Of a stretch of DNA of 64,000 nucleotides, positions 11,441 through 22,842 are shown one piece after another (position 1 is the stretch's first letter; every line of letters begins with the position of its first letter). Source of the DNA: Microplitis mediator (taxonomy: Eukaryota > Arthropoda > Insecta > Hymenoptera > Braconidae); contig NC_079973.1 in the NCBI RefSeq assembly GCF_029852145.1, positions 21,284,422 through 21,348,421 on the forward strand. Reading direction: 5' to 3'. The notes under the pieces are model-generated. The model searched no databases, was not told the DNA's origin, and saw only the letters and a list, made by a program, of their open reading frames with translations. The position numbers and the translations under genes are program-made.

Positions 11441-12337
11441 TATGGAGGGGGGCGGAACGGGGCACTTAAGGAAATACTGAGTTTTGAAGGACTCTAATAC
11501 GCTAAATATATTTTTTTTAATGATATTCAAATTAAATAAAAAAATTCTTATTTTTGTGGGCAAAATCAGGTACCAAAAAAAGATGAAAACCAAAAATTTC
11601 TGGATAGGAAAAGGGGAGGGGGGCAAAGCGGGGTACTTAAGAAATTACTAAGGCTTCGAGGACTCAAATACGCGAAATCTTTTTGTTTTTAATGATATTC
11701 AAAGAAAATAAACAAAAATTTCAGTTGCCGTTGAAACAAAAAAATTTTTACTTTTGCGGGCAAAATGGGGTACCCCCTTAAAAAGGTGAAGAAAGTTCCT
11801 GCATATTAAATAAAATTGATTAAATTAAATTTTTTGTAAGTAATTTACATGAAGAAAAATTACATTTTACACAATTATTGAGTGCGAAGGAAGAAAAAAA
11901 AATTTTCATTGGTTTTTATCATAAAACAAAAGCCATTAACATTTTTCGACTGACACTCGATTTCTGAAAAAGTTTAACAAAAAATATTCAAAATAATGCT
12001 CAATTATATTTACAAAAGTGATTTTGGAATGTTTAAAAAACATTTAAAAAATAAAATTTTTTTTATGAAATTTTGGGGGTACTTCGTTTTACCTACCCTA
12101 TCCCCTTCCCCTACTAATTAAATTTGATGGAATTAAATTTTCCTGTAAGTACTTTACATATAGAAAAATTAAATTCTGTACAACCATTGGATGCAAAGAA
12201 AAAAAAAATTTTTAATAGTTTTTATCATAAAAAAAAGTCAGTAACATTTTTCGGCTGAGACTCGATATTTGCAAAAAATGTTTTTTTATAAAATTTTGAG
12301 GTAACCCCGTTTCGCGCCACCCCCTGTTCCCTAAATA
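11441..12337. mobile_element. Repeat element with GGGGCAAA-type ends and internal tandem units (family V)
   Basis: Left end sequence TATGGAGGGGGGCGGAACGG is mirrored by a right end with CCCCGTTTCGCGCCACCCCC. Inside, two pairs of direct repeats are visible: one unit at about 11444-11580 and 11616-11775 (GGGGCACTTAAGGAAAT-like, then GATATTCAAA), another at about 11800-11965 and 12105-12275 (TTTTTCGACTGACACTCGAT-like). The G-rich motif resembles the ends of the element at 25367-25982. There is no coding frame. Confidence 0.6.
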
Positions 12338-13401
12338 TGTGTATGCAGAAGAATTTTATCAGTAGAAAGGTCTTTATGTCTTTTGACTTGCTCAACCTAT
12401 TTTAGCAAACAGATACTTTGATAGCTGGCGGAATATATTCTGGAGCGGTAGTGAGATGAAATCGATTATTGTCATGTCTTTTGATATCCGGTACTACATG
12501 ATTGCTGAGGAATATAAATATACTATCTTCTACTCTAGTCCATATTACACTAGTATTGACTTATACGAAGAAATAGAGAGTAGTGAGTGCGAGGGAACGG
12601 GGTTGAGGTAGGGAGAAAAAATTTCCGGATTGAGGAAGTGAAAAAGGTCGGTATTGGTTGGGCATAATAACTATGCATACTAGTTTATGTGTTATTTTTT
12701 TTATTCATTTTATTTTTTTTTTATTTTCAAAGTTCTTCAATATATGGAAAATACCAAAGGAGGAAATGAACTACTGGTGAGTTGATGCACATGGTTGATA
12801 GGGAAAAAATTTTTAAGTTATTTCAATAGAAATATTTTATTGTTTGTTATTTTTATACAAGTTTTACTATTTTTACAAAACTATTTACTTATTATGATAA
12901 TTAATTTCATCTTAATTTCGTTTTACGCGTGGAGTTTTTTTCGTTGAAAATAAGAAAAAAAATTGAATGCGTAACAAAAAATTCTTCCGGTTCTAACACA
13001 AAGCAGCTGAGATAATTACATTGAATTATTTTAGAGTCCTTGAAAACTACCGTTAGGGTTGACAGACGGTCAAAGTTTTGCGATTTTTAAATAACATCTA
13101 CTATGTATATATAGAAATATATGAGTATATAAAATATATATTAATAATTCTTAATAGAGACACATCACGGCCTTGGCTATTATTTCTAATACCTCACGGC
13201 AGTGAATTCGCATCTTTAGTTTTTTATTCTTGTCCGCCACGTATAAATCTCTGGTAACGATCTTGTGAACGTGATTTTTTTTGTGGTCTCTTCTTTTTTG
13301 TGATGTGATGATGATTACGCAATAAGACCATGAACCGCCTAGACATCCTAATGTGATTTCAGTCCTTGAATTCTATATTAGTATACCCACATTTATCTAG
13401 A

Positions 13402-13448
13402 TACATATATACATATATACATATATACATATATACATATATATATGT
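13402..13448. repeat. (ACATATAT)n minisatellite
   Basis: Five near-perfect ACATATAT units followed by (AT)n. Confidence 0.85.
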
Positions 13449-13579
13449 AGATATTATGTGTACATATACATAGATGTCTATATACCAACACATACTCTCA
13501 TCGTATCGCGTTAAACATTAATGTTGTATCATTAGGACGTCTGGCAATGTTTGGGAATTAAGTGAGATTATAAAAGATC

Positions 13580-13580
<1 letters not shown>

Positions 13581-13628
<48 letters not shown>
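13581..13628. repeat. (AT)n microsatellite
   Basis: About 48 bp of alternating A and T. Confidence 0.9.
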
Positions 13629-13630
<2 letters not shown>

Positions 13631-13747
13631 TACGAGAATATGCAAACAGCAATAACTATTTATAAGATGAAAATTGCATAACTGGATCATATGACCGTAA
13701 TAATAAATAAAAAATTGAAACTATTGTTTAGTTGAGAATAAATCTGA

Positions 13748-14010
13748 GACTGTAAAAAATTTGCGGAGTGAATCCGGAGTGAATTGAGAGAAATTTACTC
13801 CGAAGGGGAATTTATTTTAATATTAAAATTCCGAATCGAAGTGAATGCGGGTTCAAATAAAATCCAGACTCTGCTGGAAAGATAAATTCCCGATTTACCC
13901 CGTATGCAGAGTGATTTTTTTTAAAAACTGAAACACCGAGTGACGGAATGAATTCGAATTTAAATCAAATTTGCAATCTACTCCAAATTTACTCTTGATT
14001 TTTGACAGTG
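13748..14010. mobile_element. MITE, family 2, copy 2
   Basis: The left end GACTGTAAAAAATTTGCGGA and right end TTGATTTTTGACAGTG followed by TA form imperfect inverted repeats. The first base appears mutated from C. The GTGAATCCGGAGTGAA motif and the right-hand segment with AAACACCGAGTGA match the copy at 2755-3100. It is about 263 bp, shorter than copy 1. Confidence 0.8.
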
Positions 14011-14221
14011 TAATCACTGAATTGAATATAAAAAATTTCTTAAGTTCAAATATTTTAAATAAATTAAAAAAAAAAATTTGGAACACTGGATTGCAATCAA
14101 CGACAGCTTATAAATAACTGTTAATTAAATAATATCTCACTTTATTAATCTAAATTATGTTATATAAATTTTTTCTACAAATGCAAATGAAATATCTTGA
14201 CAAATAAAAAAATTTTTACAG

Positions 14222-14265
14222 ACACCTGCGGCGATGCTTCAATCTCAGGACCACTAGCAATATGA
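14222..14265 (+). CDS. Candidate 44-nt microexon
   Basis: TTTTTACAG forms an acceptor and TGA followed by GTAAGCC a donor-like site around a 44-nt stretch with about 50% GC in very AT-rich flanks. One frame is open through (CTGCGGCGATGCTTC...). Another reads GDASISGPLAI and meets TGA just before the GT, which would suit a terminal exon. The minus strand also offers TTGCTAG/CGCAG-GTGTCT boundaries for a 28-nt exon. Strand and reality are unresolved. Confidence 0.22.
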
Positions 14266-15191
14266 GTAAGCCCATTAAATTTCTTAATAACATTTTAAAA
14301 ACATCTTTTCACCAGTATCATATCATTATTTAAAAAAAAAAACATAATTTCTATAAAACCGGACAAATAGATTAAATACAAGTTTTATTGATGCAATATT
14401 CTAGTTTTAATTTTAATTGAAATCATACATATATATATATATAGACATATATATTTAAATATATATCACTGGCCACGAATGACTAACGGTATATATCGCG
14501 AGGAATTCAACAAACACACATGTGATGTGGATAAAATATGTAAATAAATAATCAGAGATCAAAGGCTACCATAAGAAAAAACGCGGACTAAACAGCTTAA
14601 ATAAAAATATATATTGCCAAATATATACATAAAAAGTTAATAAAAAATAAATAACAAAGTAATGTATGATAAAATTAACTTGACTTTTTTAAAATTAAAT
14701 ATTTAAAAAAAAAAGTGGATATTTATTGATAGCAGATCGTAATTTGTACAGAAGTTCAGGTCAATGAATTTTTAAGCCCACTATTGGCACACATTTGTAT
14801 ATAACACGATTAAGCGTACTGAAACGTCCCCTCGGGTGTATCAATTAAAATTTTTCAGTCACACATGGAATAATCGAAATGTGGTTGAATATTTTCGGCG
14901 TTCTATGTACATACTACATATTGGACACTGCATGGACACTCTATCTACATGCAGACTAGTCACTAGTATAGTAGTTATAGTCATAGTGTGTCTAGTGAGT
15001 CAGTTAGTCACCCAAAAGCTATATATACCACAGTGAGCTAGTAATAGTATTCGCATACATAAGCATATATGTATGTATACATATATATGTATAGAAATGA
15101 ACCTGGCTGTGAATTTCAGTGTACACAGTAGAGTAACACAATGTACAATTTCATCTAACTCTCGTTTTCCCATTATTCTCATCTCTCTTAC
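14266..15191. other. Unique AT-rich sequence
   Basis: Apart from (AT) runs at about 14427-14465 and 15065-15095 nothing stands out. No gene seen. Confidence 0.45.
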
Positions 15192-15311
15192 TCTTATTAT
15201 ACATTGAGGGTCTTCTTCACATCCACTAGCAAGCGAACACAAGGCACTGAGACAAATCGACCATTTAATTTTTCCGAACAATCGACTCTCGTCAGGCGTA
15301 AGTTCTCGACA
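15192..15311 (-). CDS. Candidate 120-nt, Cys-containing exon
   Basis: On the minus strand AAACTTTTATTGCAG is an acceptor with a possible branch site (CGATTAAAC) just upstream. The exon then runs exactly 40 codons to ATAAGA followed by GTAAGAG, a good donor, so it is phase 0 at both ends. The translation starts CRELTPDESRLFGKIKW and contains five cysteines. The frame continues open on both sides, which is partly due to the adjacent 40-bp T-run. No family recognised. It could be chance. Confidence 0.3.
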
Positions 15312-15357
15312 CTGCAATAAAAGTTTAATCGATTTATGTTCCTCTTCTTTTATTTCT

Positions 15358-15358
<1 letters not shown>

Positions 15359-15398
<40 letters not shown>
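15359..15398. repeat. Poly-T tract of about 40 bp
   Basis: Uninterrupted T-run. It could be the tail of an old retroposed sequence on the minus strand, but no retroposon body is recognisable next to it. Confidence 0.9.
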
Positions 15399-16374
15399 CA
15401 TTAAACATTTTCATTCATTCATTTATTTGTTCGCGAAATCCTCAGTACACCTAATTGGTATTTTTAATCAAATGGTCTAGTAGTAAACTATTAGTAGAAG
15501 TTTAATCTAGTAATTGCAGATGTATTTGTGAGCGAAATTATTTTTAAATTGTTTAAGAGATTATTTTATATTATTTTTTTTTTTTTTTAGAATTGAAATG
15601 GGATTTTTTGTGATTATTTTTTAACATTCGAAATGAAAATAAAGTCTGATTTTTTAAATGAGTTTAGTAAAGCCAAGATCCACAAAGTTTAGGGGGATTA
15701 TTATTAATTCATTTTTATAATTAATTTCTTCATTATATTAATTGAATAATTAAATTTATGAGAAGTCATTTTAGTATAATTATATGAAGCATTGAAACAG
15801 AAAATTTGGACGGATTAGCATTGGATTATTGTTAATCCGTTCATTTTAACATCATTAAACAAAAAATTTTATTTAAATATTTTTTGAATAATCATTAATT
15901 CGTCATTATAATTTTGATTAAAAGTAAAAAAATACAAAATCTGGACTTAAAAGGCAAAGCATTAATTGATTTATTCGTTTACTTAAATTACATTTGATAG
16001 AATATTGATTAGAGCCCAATGAAATGAAATGTAGATTGTTTTTTTGTAAATTAAATGAGACAGAAAAATAAAATAATGACGTTTTAGAATTGGAATTTTA
16101 GACAAATGTAATGTACAACATAATGAGTGACGCCGGCCTTCATTGGGTTAAACTTGACCGAATTTATTGCTCTTGTCTGGCGGACGTTAAATCGTGAGTG
16201 AGGGAGTATCTAATAGCTTTGAAATTAGCCTGAAGGTCATAATTTATAGTTACTTTTTTTGCGTTTAATTCGTCGTAAATAAAAAATACGCCATTGCACT
16301 TTAATAATTTTTATATTTTAAAAACTTTTTTTATTTTCGAATATTATTTTATAACTGCAATGCATATTTCCGTA
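15399..16374. other. Unique AT-rich sequence
   Basis: No repeat family or gene is visible. Confidence 0.45.
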
Positions 16375-16602
16375 CAAAAAAAAAAAGGATTTTTTGGCGT
16401 AAAATCAATTTCGCACTTTGAATTAAAGACAAAAATTTTTCTAGGAGTAGAAAAAATTTCTTGGCTCAAGAGCAAAAAAATTTTTCTTGCTCCCAGAAAA
16501 CTTTTTCTCGCCCCAAAAAAATTTTTGTTTTTAATTTATGGTGCAAAAAAATTCTTATGGCGAGTAAATATTTTTAGCGCCAAGAAATCCTTCTTTTCTG
16601 TG
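16375..16602. mobile_element. MITE, family L, copy 1
   Basis: TA precedes CAAAAAAAAAAAGGATTTTT and the right end reads CTTCTTTTCTGTG. Repeated TTTTTCTTGCNCC/GGCNCAAGAAAAA half-sites fill the body. Copies lie at 31314-31553, 35746-35987 and, truncated, 29738-29927. The plus-strand open frame across it simply translates the AAGAAAATTTTT repeats. Confidence 0.7.
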
Positions 16603-19126
16603 CAGGTGAATATTTGAATCATTAATAAAATTGATACGACTTTCTATCACAAGATCAAAAAATATTATTAATTTATATACAACTGCCTATATATTTTATT
16701 ATCGATTTAAAAATGTTGTTCGTGCTGTAATTTAGTACTATATTTTTTTGCGAAATCCATGACATTTGATCCATTTGTTTGAAGGCCAGTTTATGACCTT
16801 ACAATTGCGTAGATAACAGCGGTATTAATGATTATTTTATGTAATTAAAATTAAATAATTTGAAAATATAAATAATTTGCGTCAACATTTAATCAGATCA
16901 GTAAAAATTTATAATTAGAAATACTTCCATTTACTTTGATTCATAATTAAGAGATCGTAATAAAAAAAAAAATGTTGGCACTCCTGAAAAAGTGATTTTT
17001 TAAAAAGCCACTAAATTTGCTGTCGGATTTATAAAAAATGTTTGATGTTGGTATAAAAAAAAAATAAAGTAGCAAATACTCGCTTATCTTGTCACTTATT
17101 TTCGCATCACTTTAATAGTAACCTTCAGCAAATAGCGTAAGTAAGGTTACTAACAGCAACATTGAATTTAAAGTTTCCACACACATCGAGATTCGTCTAT
17201 TTGTAGACATCAGAAGGTCGAGACAGCTACGTAATATAACGTTATACTACTCTACTGGAAATTTAGATTGAGGCGTAGTAACCGAGAGTATAACAAAACA
17301 TACTATACAGTATGATATGTTGATGTTGTAAATTATGTATAAGTATTTTATGAGATAAATGTGTATATTATTTATTGGATCAATCGTAAATGTATAGTAC
17401 AGGTAACTACTATATAGTCGAGAAGATTGTAGATGCATGTATAAAAACCATAAAAAAATAGTAATAAAAAGGCTGAATGTAAATGTATGGGGTAAGTGTA
17501 AAAAGTAGACTTGATAAAGATGACTATTCTCATGTCCTTGAGTTGGTTGCTGCATAACCTGAGAGCTTTTCCTCGGGGAAGATGGTATGAGATAATCCCG
17601 TGAGATTTTAACCATTGTCTAGAAATAGATGGCTTAAAAAAAGATGACGCGATAGTAAGAAGGTAAAAAAAATGCAAGGAAAATATGGAGAAAATAGAAG
17701 GAAACACTTGCAGTAGATATGCATGAGGACAAAAAAATAACCAAAGAAAGTTATTGGATAAATTTATATGTGATAATGAGGAATAATTTTTTTTTATACT
17801 CAGGTTAATTTTATGATTATGAGAAAACTCGTTTGGGAATAGTGTATACAAATTTTTACTTTTTTTGAATTATTTCCAATGATTTAGAAAAACTAACTTT
17901 AATTAAAGATACCAGAAAAGTTTTACTATCAAAAAATAAAGTTAATTTATGATAAATTTATTTTAATTTTGATTTGTTAATTAAAGATACATATATTAAT
18001 TAAAAATATCATTCGTGTTCTTTTTATTAATTGCTATTGCTGTTAATTATTATGACAGATTAACGTTTATTCAAAAAATTGTGAAAAAAAATTATAATGA
18101 TAGATTGATGTATTTATCTCTATAAAATTATCTAAAGAATTCGAGTGTAAAAAAACGTTTTTTATCAACGATTGACTTAATTTCGAGGCTAAAAATATAA
18201 AAAATCAATATGACCAAAATAAATAGCGCAAATAAGTTTTTTATTAATTTTTTTCGGTAAAAGATACAACATCTGAGAACCGTAACATAAATACCGTTAA
18301 AATATGCCTAACTGAAAGTAGTACGAGCGTGTATTAGTAATATACATATATTTATATATATACACTACCCACTTGAATAACAGCTTTATAAAATTAGTAT
18401 GCAAAAGGTCACATATTCAGCTATCTTCACACTATAAACGTTAGCAGTAACTACATCTTGTCACTTTAAAAGCAGAATAGTACAGCAGTTTGAATTTCTT
18501 GGCGAATATTACGAGAATGATGTCTACGAGGACGACGCAGTTAAATTCATGTGTACCCAAGATTCATGCACTAAGACAAATAGGATGCGAAAACCAGGAA
18601 ATTAGATTATGGTCGCAAATAGTTGTATCATCATTTACACAGGACAGTTAGTATGTACAGTGAGAAGATAGGATAGTTGGTGTGTTCCATGATTTGAGAC
18701 AACAGAGACAGACTAGTTCGGCTCCTACCGATACTACTACTACTACTATTACTACTACTACTACTACTACTATTACTATTACGACTACTACTGGTACTGC
18801 CACTGCTGTTGTTACTACTGCCGCGCTACTGCTGTTACATCGGCTGTATCTTATTCAAATGTACTATTGGCTTAGCTATAAATAGATATTCATGGATTTC
18901 ACCATAGGTAGATCTATACAAAGCAATTTACTCTATTAACGCATGTAATTGTTCCGGTAGTTGCATTAATATACATCGCTGTACACATCATACAATTCCA
19001 TTAACACGAATGTAATCAGTATTATCTTTCTCTCTTTGAATATTAATCAACTTAATTAATTTGCTATGTTAAAAAAATCATAAGTTAATTTGTTATTAAT
19101 TATTGTACAAATATATATACATATAT
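16603..19126. other. Unique AT-rich sequence, no gene called
   Basis: A minus-strand frame (about 17247-17615) starts MVKISRDYLIPSSPRK with a good ACAATGG context at its ATG (17613-17615), then becomes hydrophobic and AT-driven. An overlapping frame at 17372-17851 is longer but looks like random AT translation. A (TAC)n microsatellite lies at 18730-18790. Nothing is firm enough to call a gene. Confidence 0.35.
18730..18790. repeat. (TAC)n microsatellite
   Basis: About 60 bp of ACT/ATT trinucleotides, continuing imperfectly into CTG/CCG-containing sequence. Confidence 0.9.
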
Positions 19127-19380
19127 CTGACTAGAATTTTTCCTAATTTTCCTGAAGTACCATGAGGACCTTCTCAGGTTAACATAAAGTTTGGTCTGAA
19201 GAAACACCTGACGAGTTCCTTATCAGGACCACGATAAGGCAATACTGATAAGGACCTCATGGGTCACTAGCGTTACATCCATATCAGTTCCTTGTCGAAA
19301 AATCCCAATCTGGACCTTTTTAAAAATAAGGTGAACCTGATAAGGACCTTTTCGGATCCTTACGAAAAATTCTAGTCGAG
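19127..19380. mobile_element. MITE, 254 bp (family W)
   Basis: Inverted ends CTGACTAGAATTTTTCCTAA and ACGAAAAATTCTAGTCGAG, with TA immediately to the right. The body repeats TAAGGACCT and AGGTCCTTAT motifs on both strands. Single copy in this window. Confidence 0.7.
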
Positions 19381-19951
19381 TACAATTACAGTTTATTTAA
19401 TTTATGCATTTGAATGGGAGGGTTGGGTAAAATAAGCAAAATATTTTAATAAATAAAATAAATTTATTGACTGATTTAATAAGTAATTTTTATTTATTTA
19501 TAGTAATATTTTTTTTTCTTTAAATTGCTTACAGCAATAAATTTTAGTTTATACTTTAGACCAAGATCGAAGTGATAGTAACTATTGCAATATGAATTGA
19601 TGAATATTTTAAAGAAGATATATTATATTATTTGTTTATTTCCTTCACTGTGCAACTGTTAGTTTTTTTACAGACTATATCTTTATATTTTTATATATAT
19701 TAATCTCTTCATCTTCGTAGTTTTAAATTATTACTTCTTAAATAAAAAATATTTTTTACTCAACAAAAACTATTAGAGGGTTAAGAGTTGATAGGTTTTT
19801 CTAGTGCTGTACTCTACTCAATCTTTTCTGTATTCCTCTCTCTGTTATAAGATTCCAACATTGTGTTCAGAATATTTATATGTGTGTGCTAGCTTACAAA
19901 TTTACATATCTAATTATCAATATATGTAATACATATATGTGCTAACTTATA
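19381..19951. other. Unique AT-rich sequence
   Basis: No gene or repeat family is seen. Confidence 0.45.
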
Positions 19952-20119
19952 ACGTTATGGGTATCATTCCCATAATTATAGGAACTATTCCTATAATTAT
20001 GGGAAACATTCCTATAATTATAGGAACTGCTCCCATAATTTATGGTCGTAATTCCTATGATGGTATAGGAAAAAATTTCTCAAAATTATGGGAACATTTT
20101 CCATAATTTTCTTTCCGTG
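19952..20119. mobile_element. MITE, family 1, short copy 2
   Basis: Right end CATAATTTTCTTTCCGTG matches copy 1 exactly over its visible length. The interior is the same TTCCCATAAT ladder with AATTATAGGAA units. The CACGGAAAG left end is missing, so the copy is truncated or has a collapsed ladder. Confidence 0.7.
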
Positions 20120-20255
20120 CATTAACTTATAAACTTACGTACATAATTAATTATATTAAAACTTACCATATTATATATAAGAAAATATATATCGTTTTTG
20201 GCCACTTATATGGTCCCATATTGATTACATATTTATCATATATGGTATTTTCATA

Positions 20256-20391
20256 CGGGAGCAGCTACAGGACTTAGTTCTGTTGTAGCAACAGGAAAGT
20301 CTTGTAGTATTCACAAGATCAGTCCTGTTACAGCAACAAACTCATGCTACAGGACCGTTCCTGTTGCAGCAACATTTCCTTTTTTTCCGTG
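20256..20391. mobile_element. Truncated MITE with CTGTTGCAGCAACA palindromes
   Basis: The right end CCTTTTTTTTCCGTG followed by TA matches the common terminus. The left end (TA then CGGGAGCAGC) matches poorly. The body alternates ACAGGAC and GTCCTGT half-sites and the palindrome TGTTGCAGCAACA. Internal palindromes resemble those of families 1, K and U in design but not in sequence. Confidence 0.5.
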
Positions 20392-21409
20392 TAGTTACTT
20401 AAAAAAAAGTAAAGTACAATAAGAAGGTAGTAAAAAATAATTTTAATTTAAATGCTTTATTTTATTCTGCTCGAGTCAGCTCGGTTTATGCTTATACACG
20501 TATAAATTTTGTCAGTAGTAATACAAATGATTGTATTAAACCATTTTACAATGGGTAACCCCTGGCAGTATATACGTAATGGGTTAGAGACTCAGGCGTA
20601 TCATTAAAGCACAGCCGCAAATGCAAATATAAACCCAAAAGAGATGAGCATCTTTCCTGTACTTTATATATTATATCCTCAAATATTTCTATGAATTCAT
20701 TCAGTGCATTGTGCCGCCCGGTTGCCGAATACGTGACTCTGTCATAACTATTTTAAAACTTAAAACCCTCTCCATCTCTGCCTCTTTTTCTCCGTACATC
20801 TGGACTAATGCTTCAGGATTTGCAGCTTATTAAAACGTTTTTATTTCCCAAACATCATGCTTACTAAAATTATTAGTTTCCGTATCAAATTGAATTATTT
20901 TTATAAATCAAGTATTTTTTTTTTTGAACAAAAATTGATAAATTTAATTAATAATCCAATTAATTTACGCAATTTATGTGAACTTAATCTCTTAAAAGTA
21001 TAAATTTTCTCAATTACAATGCAGAAAAAGTAATTTGCTTAATTTATGGTCAAATCAATGGTGGCGATGGAATTTAATCATCTCTTGATCTGGCCGCAAT
21101 TTATGTTCGATAATAACGTCAATTAAATTACTTGACTTCCCAATGATGGTTTTCATTATCTATAGTGCCCACATACTATGTAATATAGCACCCAGAATAT
21201 AATATATATACATAATGGTGATGGCGCATATATAAATGGTATTATGTCAGCATAAGTATGACGGTAAGCCTCAACGTGATGGTACAATAGCCAGGCGTGT
21301 TGACGTCGATAGCGATCAGCCGTTTCATGTGGACTCTTGAGAGAATATGTGCTTTGCCCTCTATACACTCAACTCTCTATTCTACTCTACTCTGGTCGGT
21401 TCTCTTTAG
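20392..21409. other. Unique sequence, GC-richer toward its right end
   Basis: No gene called. The segment 21160-21410 has several short open frames on the minus strand that compete with each other, and a pyrimidine-rich tract at 21370-21407 feeds the acceptor described next. Confidence 0.4.
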
Positions 21410-21608
21410 TATACTGCTCTGGACTGGTCTCTCAACTCTCATCTGCTCGGATGGTATTTCACCGCCACAACAGTGAACCGCACGATATGCAGCAGCCACG
21501 TCGAGTGCATTAGCATTGCCAGCGGTCATCGAGCAAGACTTGGTCAAGGCTGTTCTCTGCAAGAGAGACTGAGACAGAGAGACCATGGGAATGAGATAAA
21601 GATAATAA
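21410..21608 (+). CDS. Candidate 199-nt exon, strand uncertain
   Basis: A long pyrimidine tract (about 21369-21407) ends in CTCTTTAG. The following frame is open for 66 codons from phase 0 with no Met and then meets ATAATAA followed by GTGAGT, a consensus donor. The translation contains DWSLNSHLLGWYF and an N-glycosylation-like NRT before two spaced cysteines. The opposite strand is also open (21377-21586, ATG with MVSLSQSLLQR), so the strand is not settled. I recognise neither protein. Confidence 0.3.
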
Positions 21609-22094
21609 GTGAGTAAACGAGTGAGTGAGTGAGTGAGTAAGTAAGGTTTTCCTCAATGAATCCAACAATGCAGAATGCTGCAGTTCAAGTTAACTCGTCA
21701 GACGTCAAGTACATATAACATAACCTCATAACACAACGCATTTGAGACTCACTACTACGAGTAATTTCTGCTTAAATCTTCTCTCAGATGCTTTATATTT
21801 GCTAACCATTGCATTACATTTGTTCAAGTACTGTAATAATAATAATAATAATAATAATAATGATAATAATGTTGATGATGTAAATTCTCTACCCTTTCTC
21901 TTATACAACCTGCATTTCCTACTTCCGGCTTGGTATTATAAACATCACAAACGACGGAATTCTCGGTCAAGGTTGTCTGGGCTTTAAAGAAAGACCTGCA
22001 GACTTGGCTACCAGTTCTTGTAACTTTAAGATAAAACTTTAAGTACGATTGTTTTCGCAATAATTTCAAAAGGGAAAATCACTATTTTTTTGTA
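21609..22094. other. Spacer with two microsatellites
   Basis: (GAGT)n lies at 21608-21645 and (AAT)n at 21834-21870. A frame across the second is repeat-driven. No gene. Confidence 0.6.
21834..21870. repeat. (AAT)n microsatellite
   Basis: About 37 bp of AAT units with one TGAT interruption. Confidence 0.9.
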
Positions 22095-22220
22095 CACTGA
22101 AAAAAAGATTTATTTGAGCCAAAGATATCGTATATTTGGATATGGCCAAATAAATATTTAATTGTGAGAAAGATATAATATATTTGAGTAGTTTAATTGC
22201 GTGAAATAAGCGATTTATTT

Positions 22221-22764
22221 CCTGAGTCAAAATTTAAATCGTAGATTGAACGTACAAGACATTGAAAACGTAAATTCAACCTTTGAAGACGTAAGTAGTC
22301 GTGACACGTATTTTAGACGTAGTTGACGTACAAAAACGTAAATAAAACTTGCGTAATCGTAAATTGTAGATACAACCTTTCAAGACTGGCAATAAAACAA
22401 TTAAACTATATCAGAAACATTTTTGTCTACAAGCTTCTAGGTAGTCTATAACACCCAAAAAAGCTCGAGAAACTGGGCATCAGTAGAGTTATCTCCTGCA
22501 AGGCCCAAAATATTTTTCTACAGCTCCTAAGAATTTTCATTTCTTGTCTTCTAGCTGCTAGAAATGTCTTTTCGCAATGAAATGTTTCCTACATAGTTTA
22601 ATTGTTTTGTTGTATCTACGATTTACGATTACGCAATTCTTATTTACGTTTTTGTACGTCAACTACGTCTAAAATACGTTTTACGACTATTTACGTCTTC
22701 AAAGGTTGAATTTACGTTTTCAACGTCTTGTACGTTCAATCTACGATTTAAATTTTGACTCGGG
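22221..22764. mobile_element. 544-bp foldback element (family H), nested
   Basis: The ends are CCTGAGTCAAAATTTAAATC and GATTTAAATTTTGACTCGGG. The host reads TATTT-insert-TTGTGG where the intact copy reads TATTTGTGG, so TT is duplicated. The arms of about 170-190 bp are near-perfect inverted repeats rich in ACGTA/TACGT motifs (GTACAAGACATTGAAAACG and so on). The central about 180 bp is not inverted and includes AAAGCTCGAGAAACTGG. A truncated copy is at 29363-29735. Confidence 0.85.
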
Positions 22765-22842
22765 TTGTGGTAAAGAAATGATCCAATTGCTACAAATAAA
22801 TAACGGCTTCAAATATATGTATAGTATCGCAAAATTTTAGGT

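Larger units (their letters stand above)
12338..13747. other. Unique sequence with microsatellites
   Basis: No gene seen. An (ACATATAT)n repeat lies at 13402-13448 and (AT)n at 13581-13628. A GC-richer patch at 12420-12650 has no supported frame. Confidence 0.45.

Noticed and set aside
15313..15401. Poly-Lys start of the minus frame 15000-15401
   Set aside because: It is the reverse of the 40-bp T-run. Only the 15192-15311 part is kept as a candidate.
16294..16617. 107-codon plus frame with FLAPKK-type repeats
   Set aside because: It translates the AAGAAAATTTTT half-sites of a family L MITE.
17372..17851. Longest open frame (159 codons, minus)
   Set aside because: AT-rich translation dominated by Phe, Leu, Ser, Ile and Tyr. 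It overlaps another frame and has no start context or splice support.
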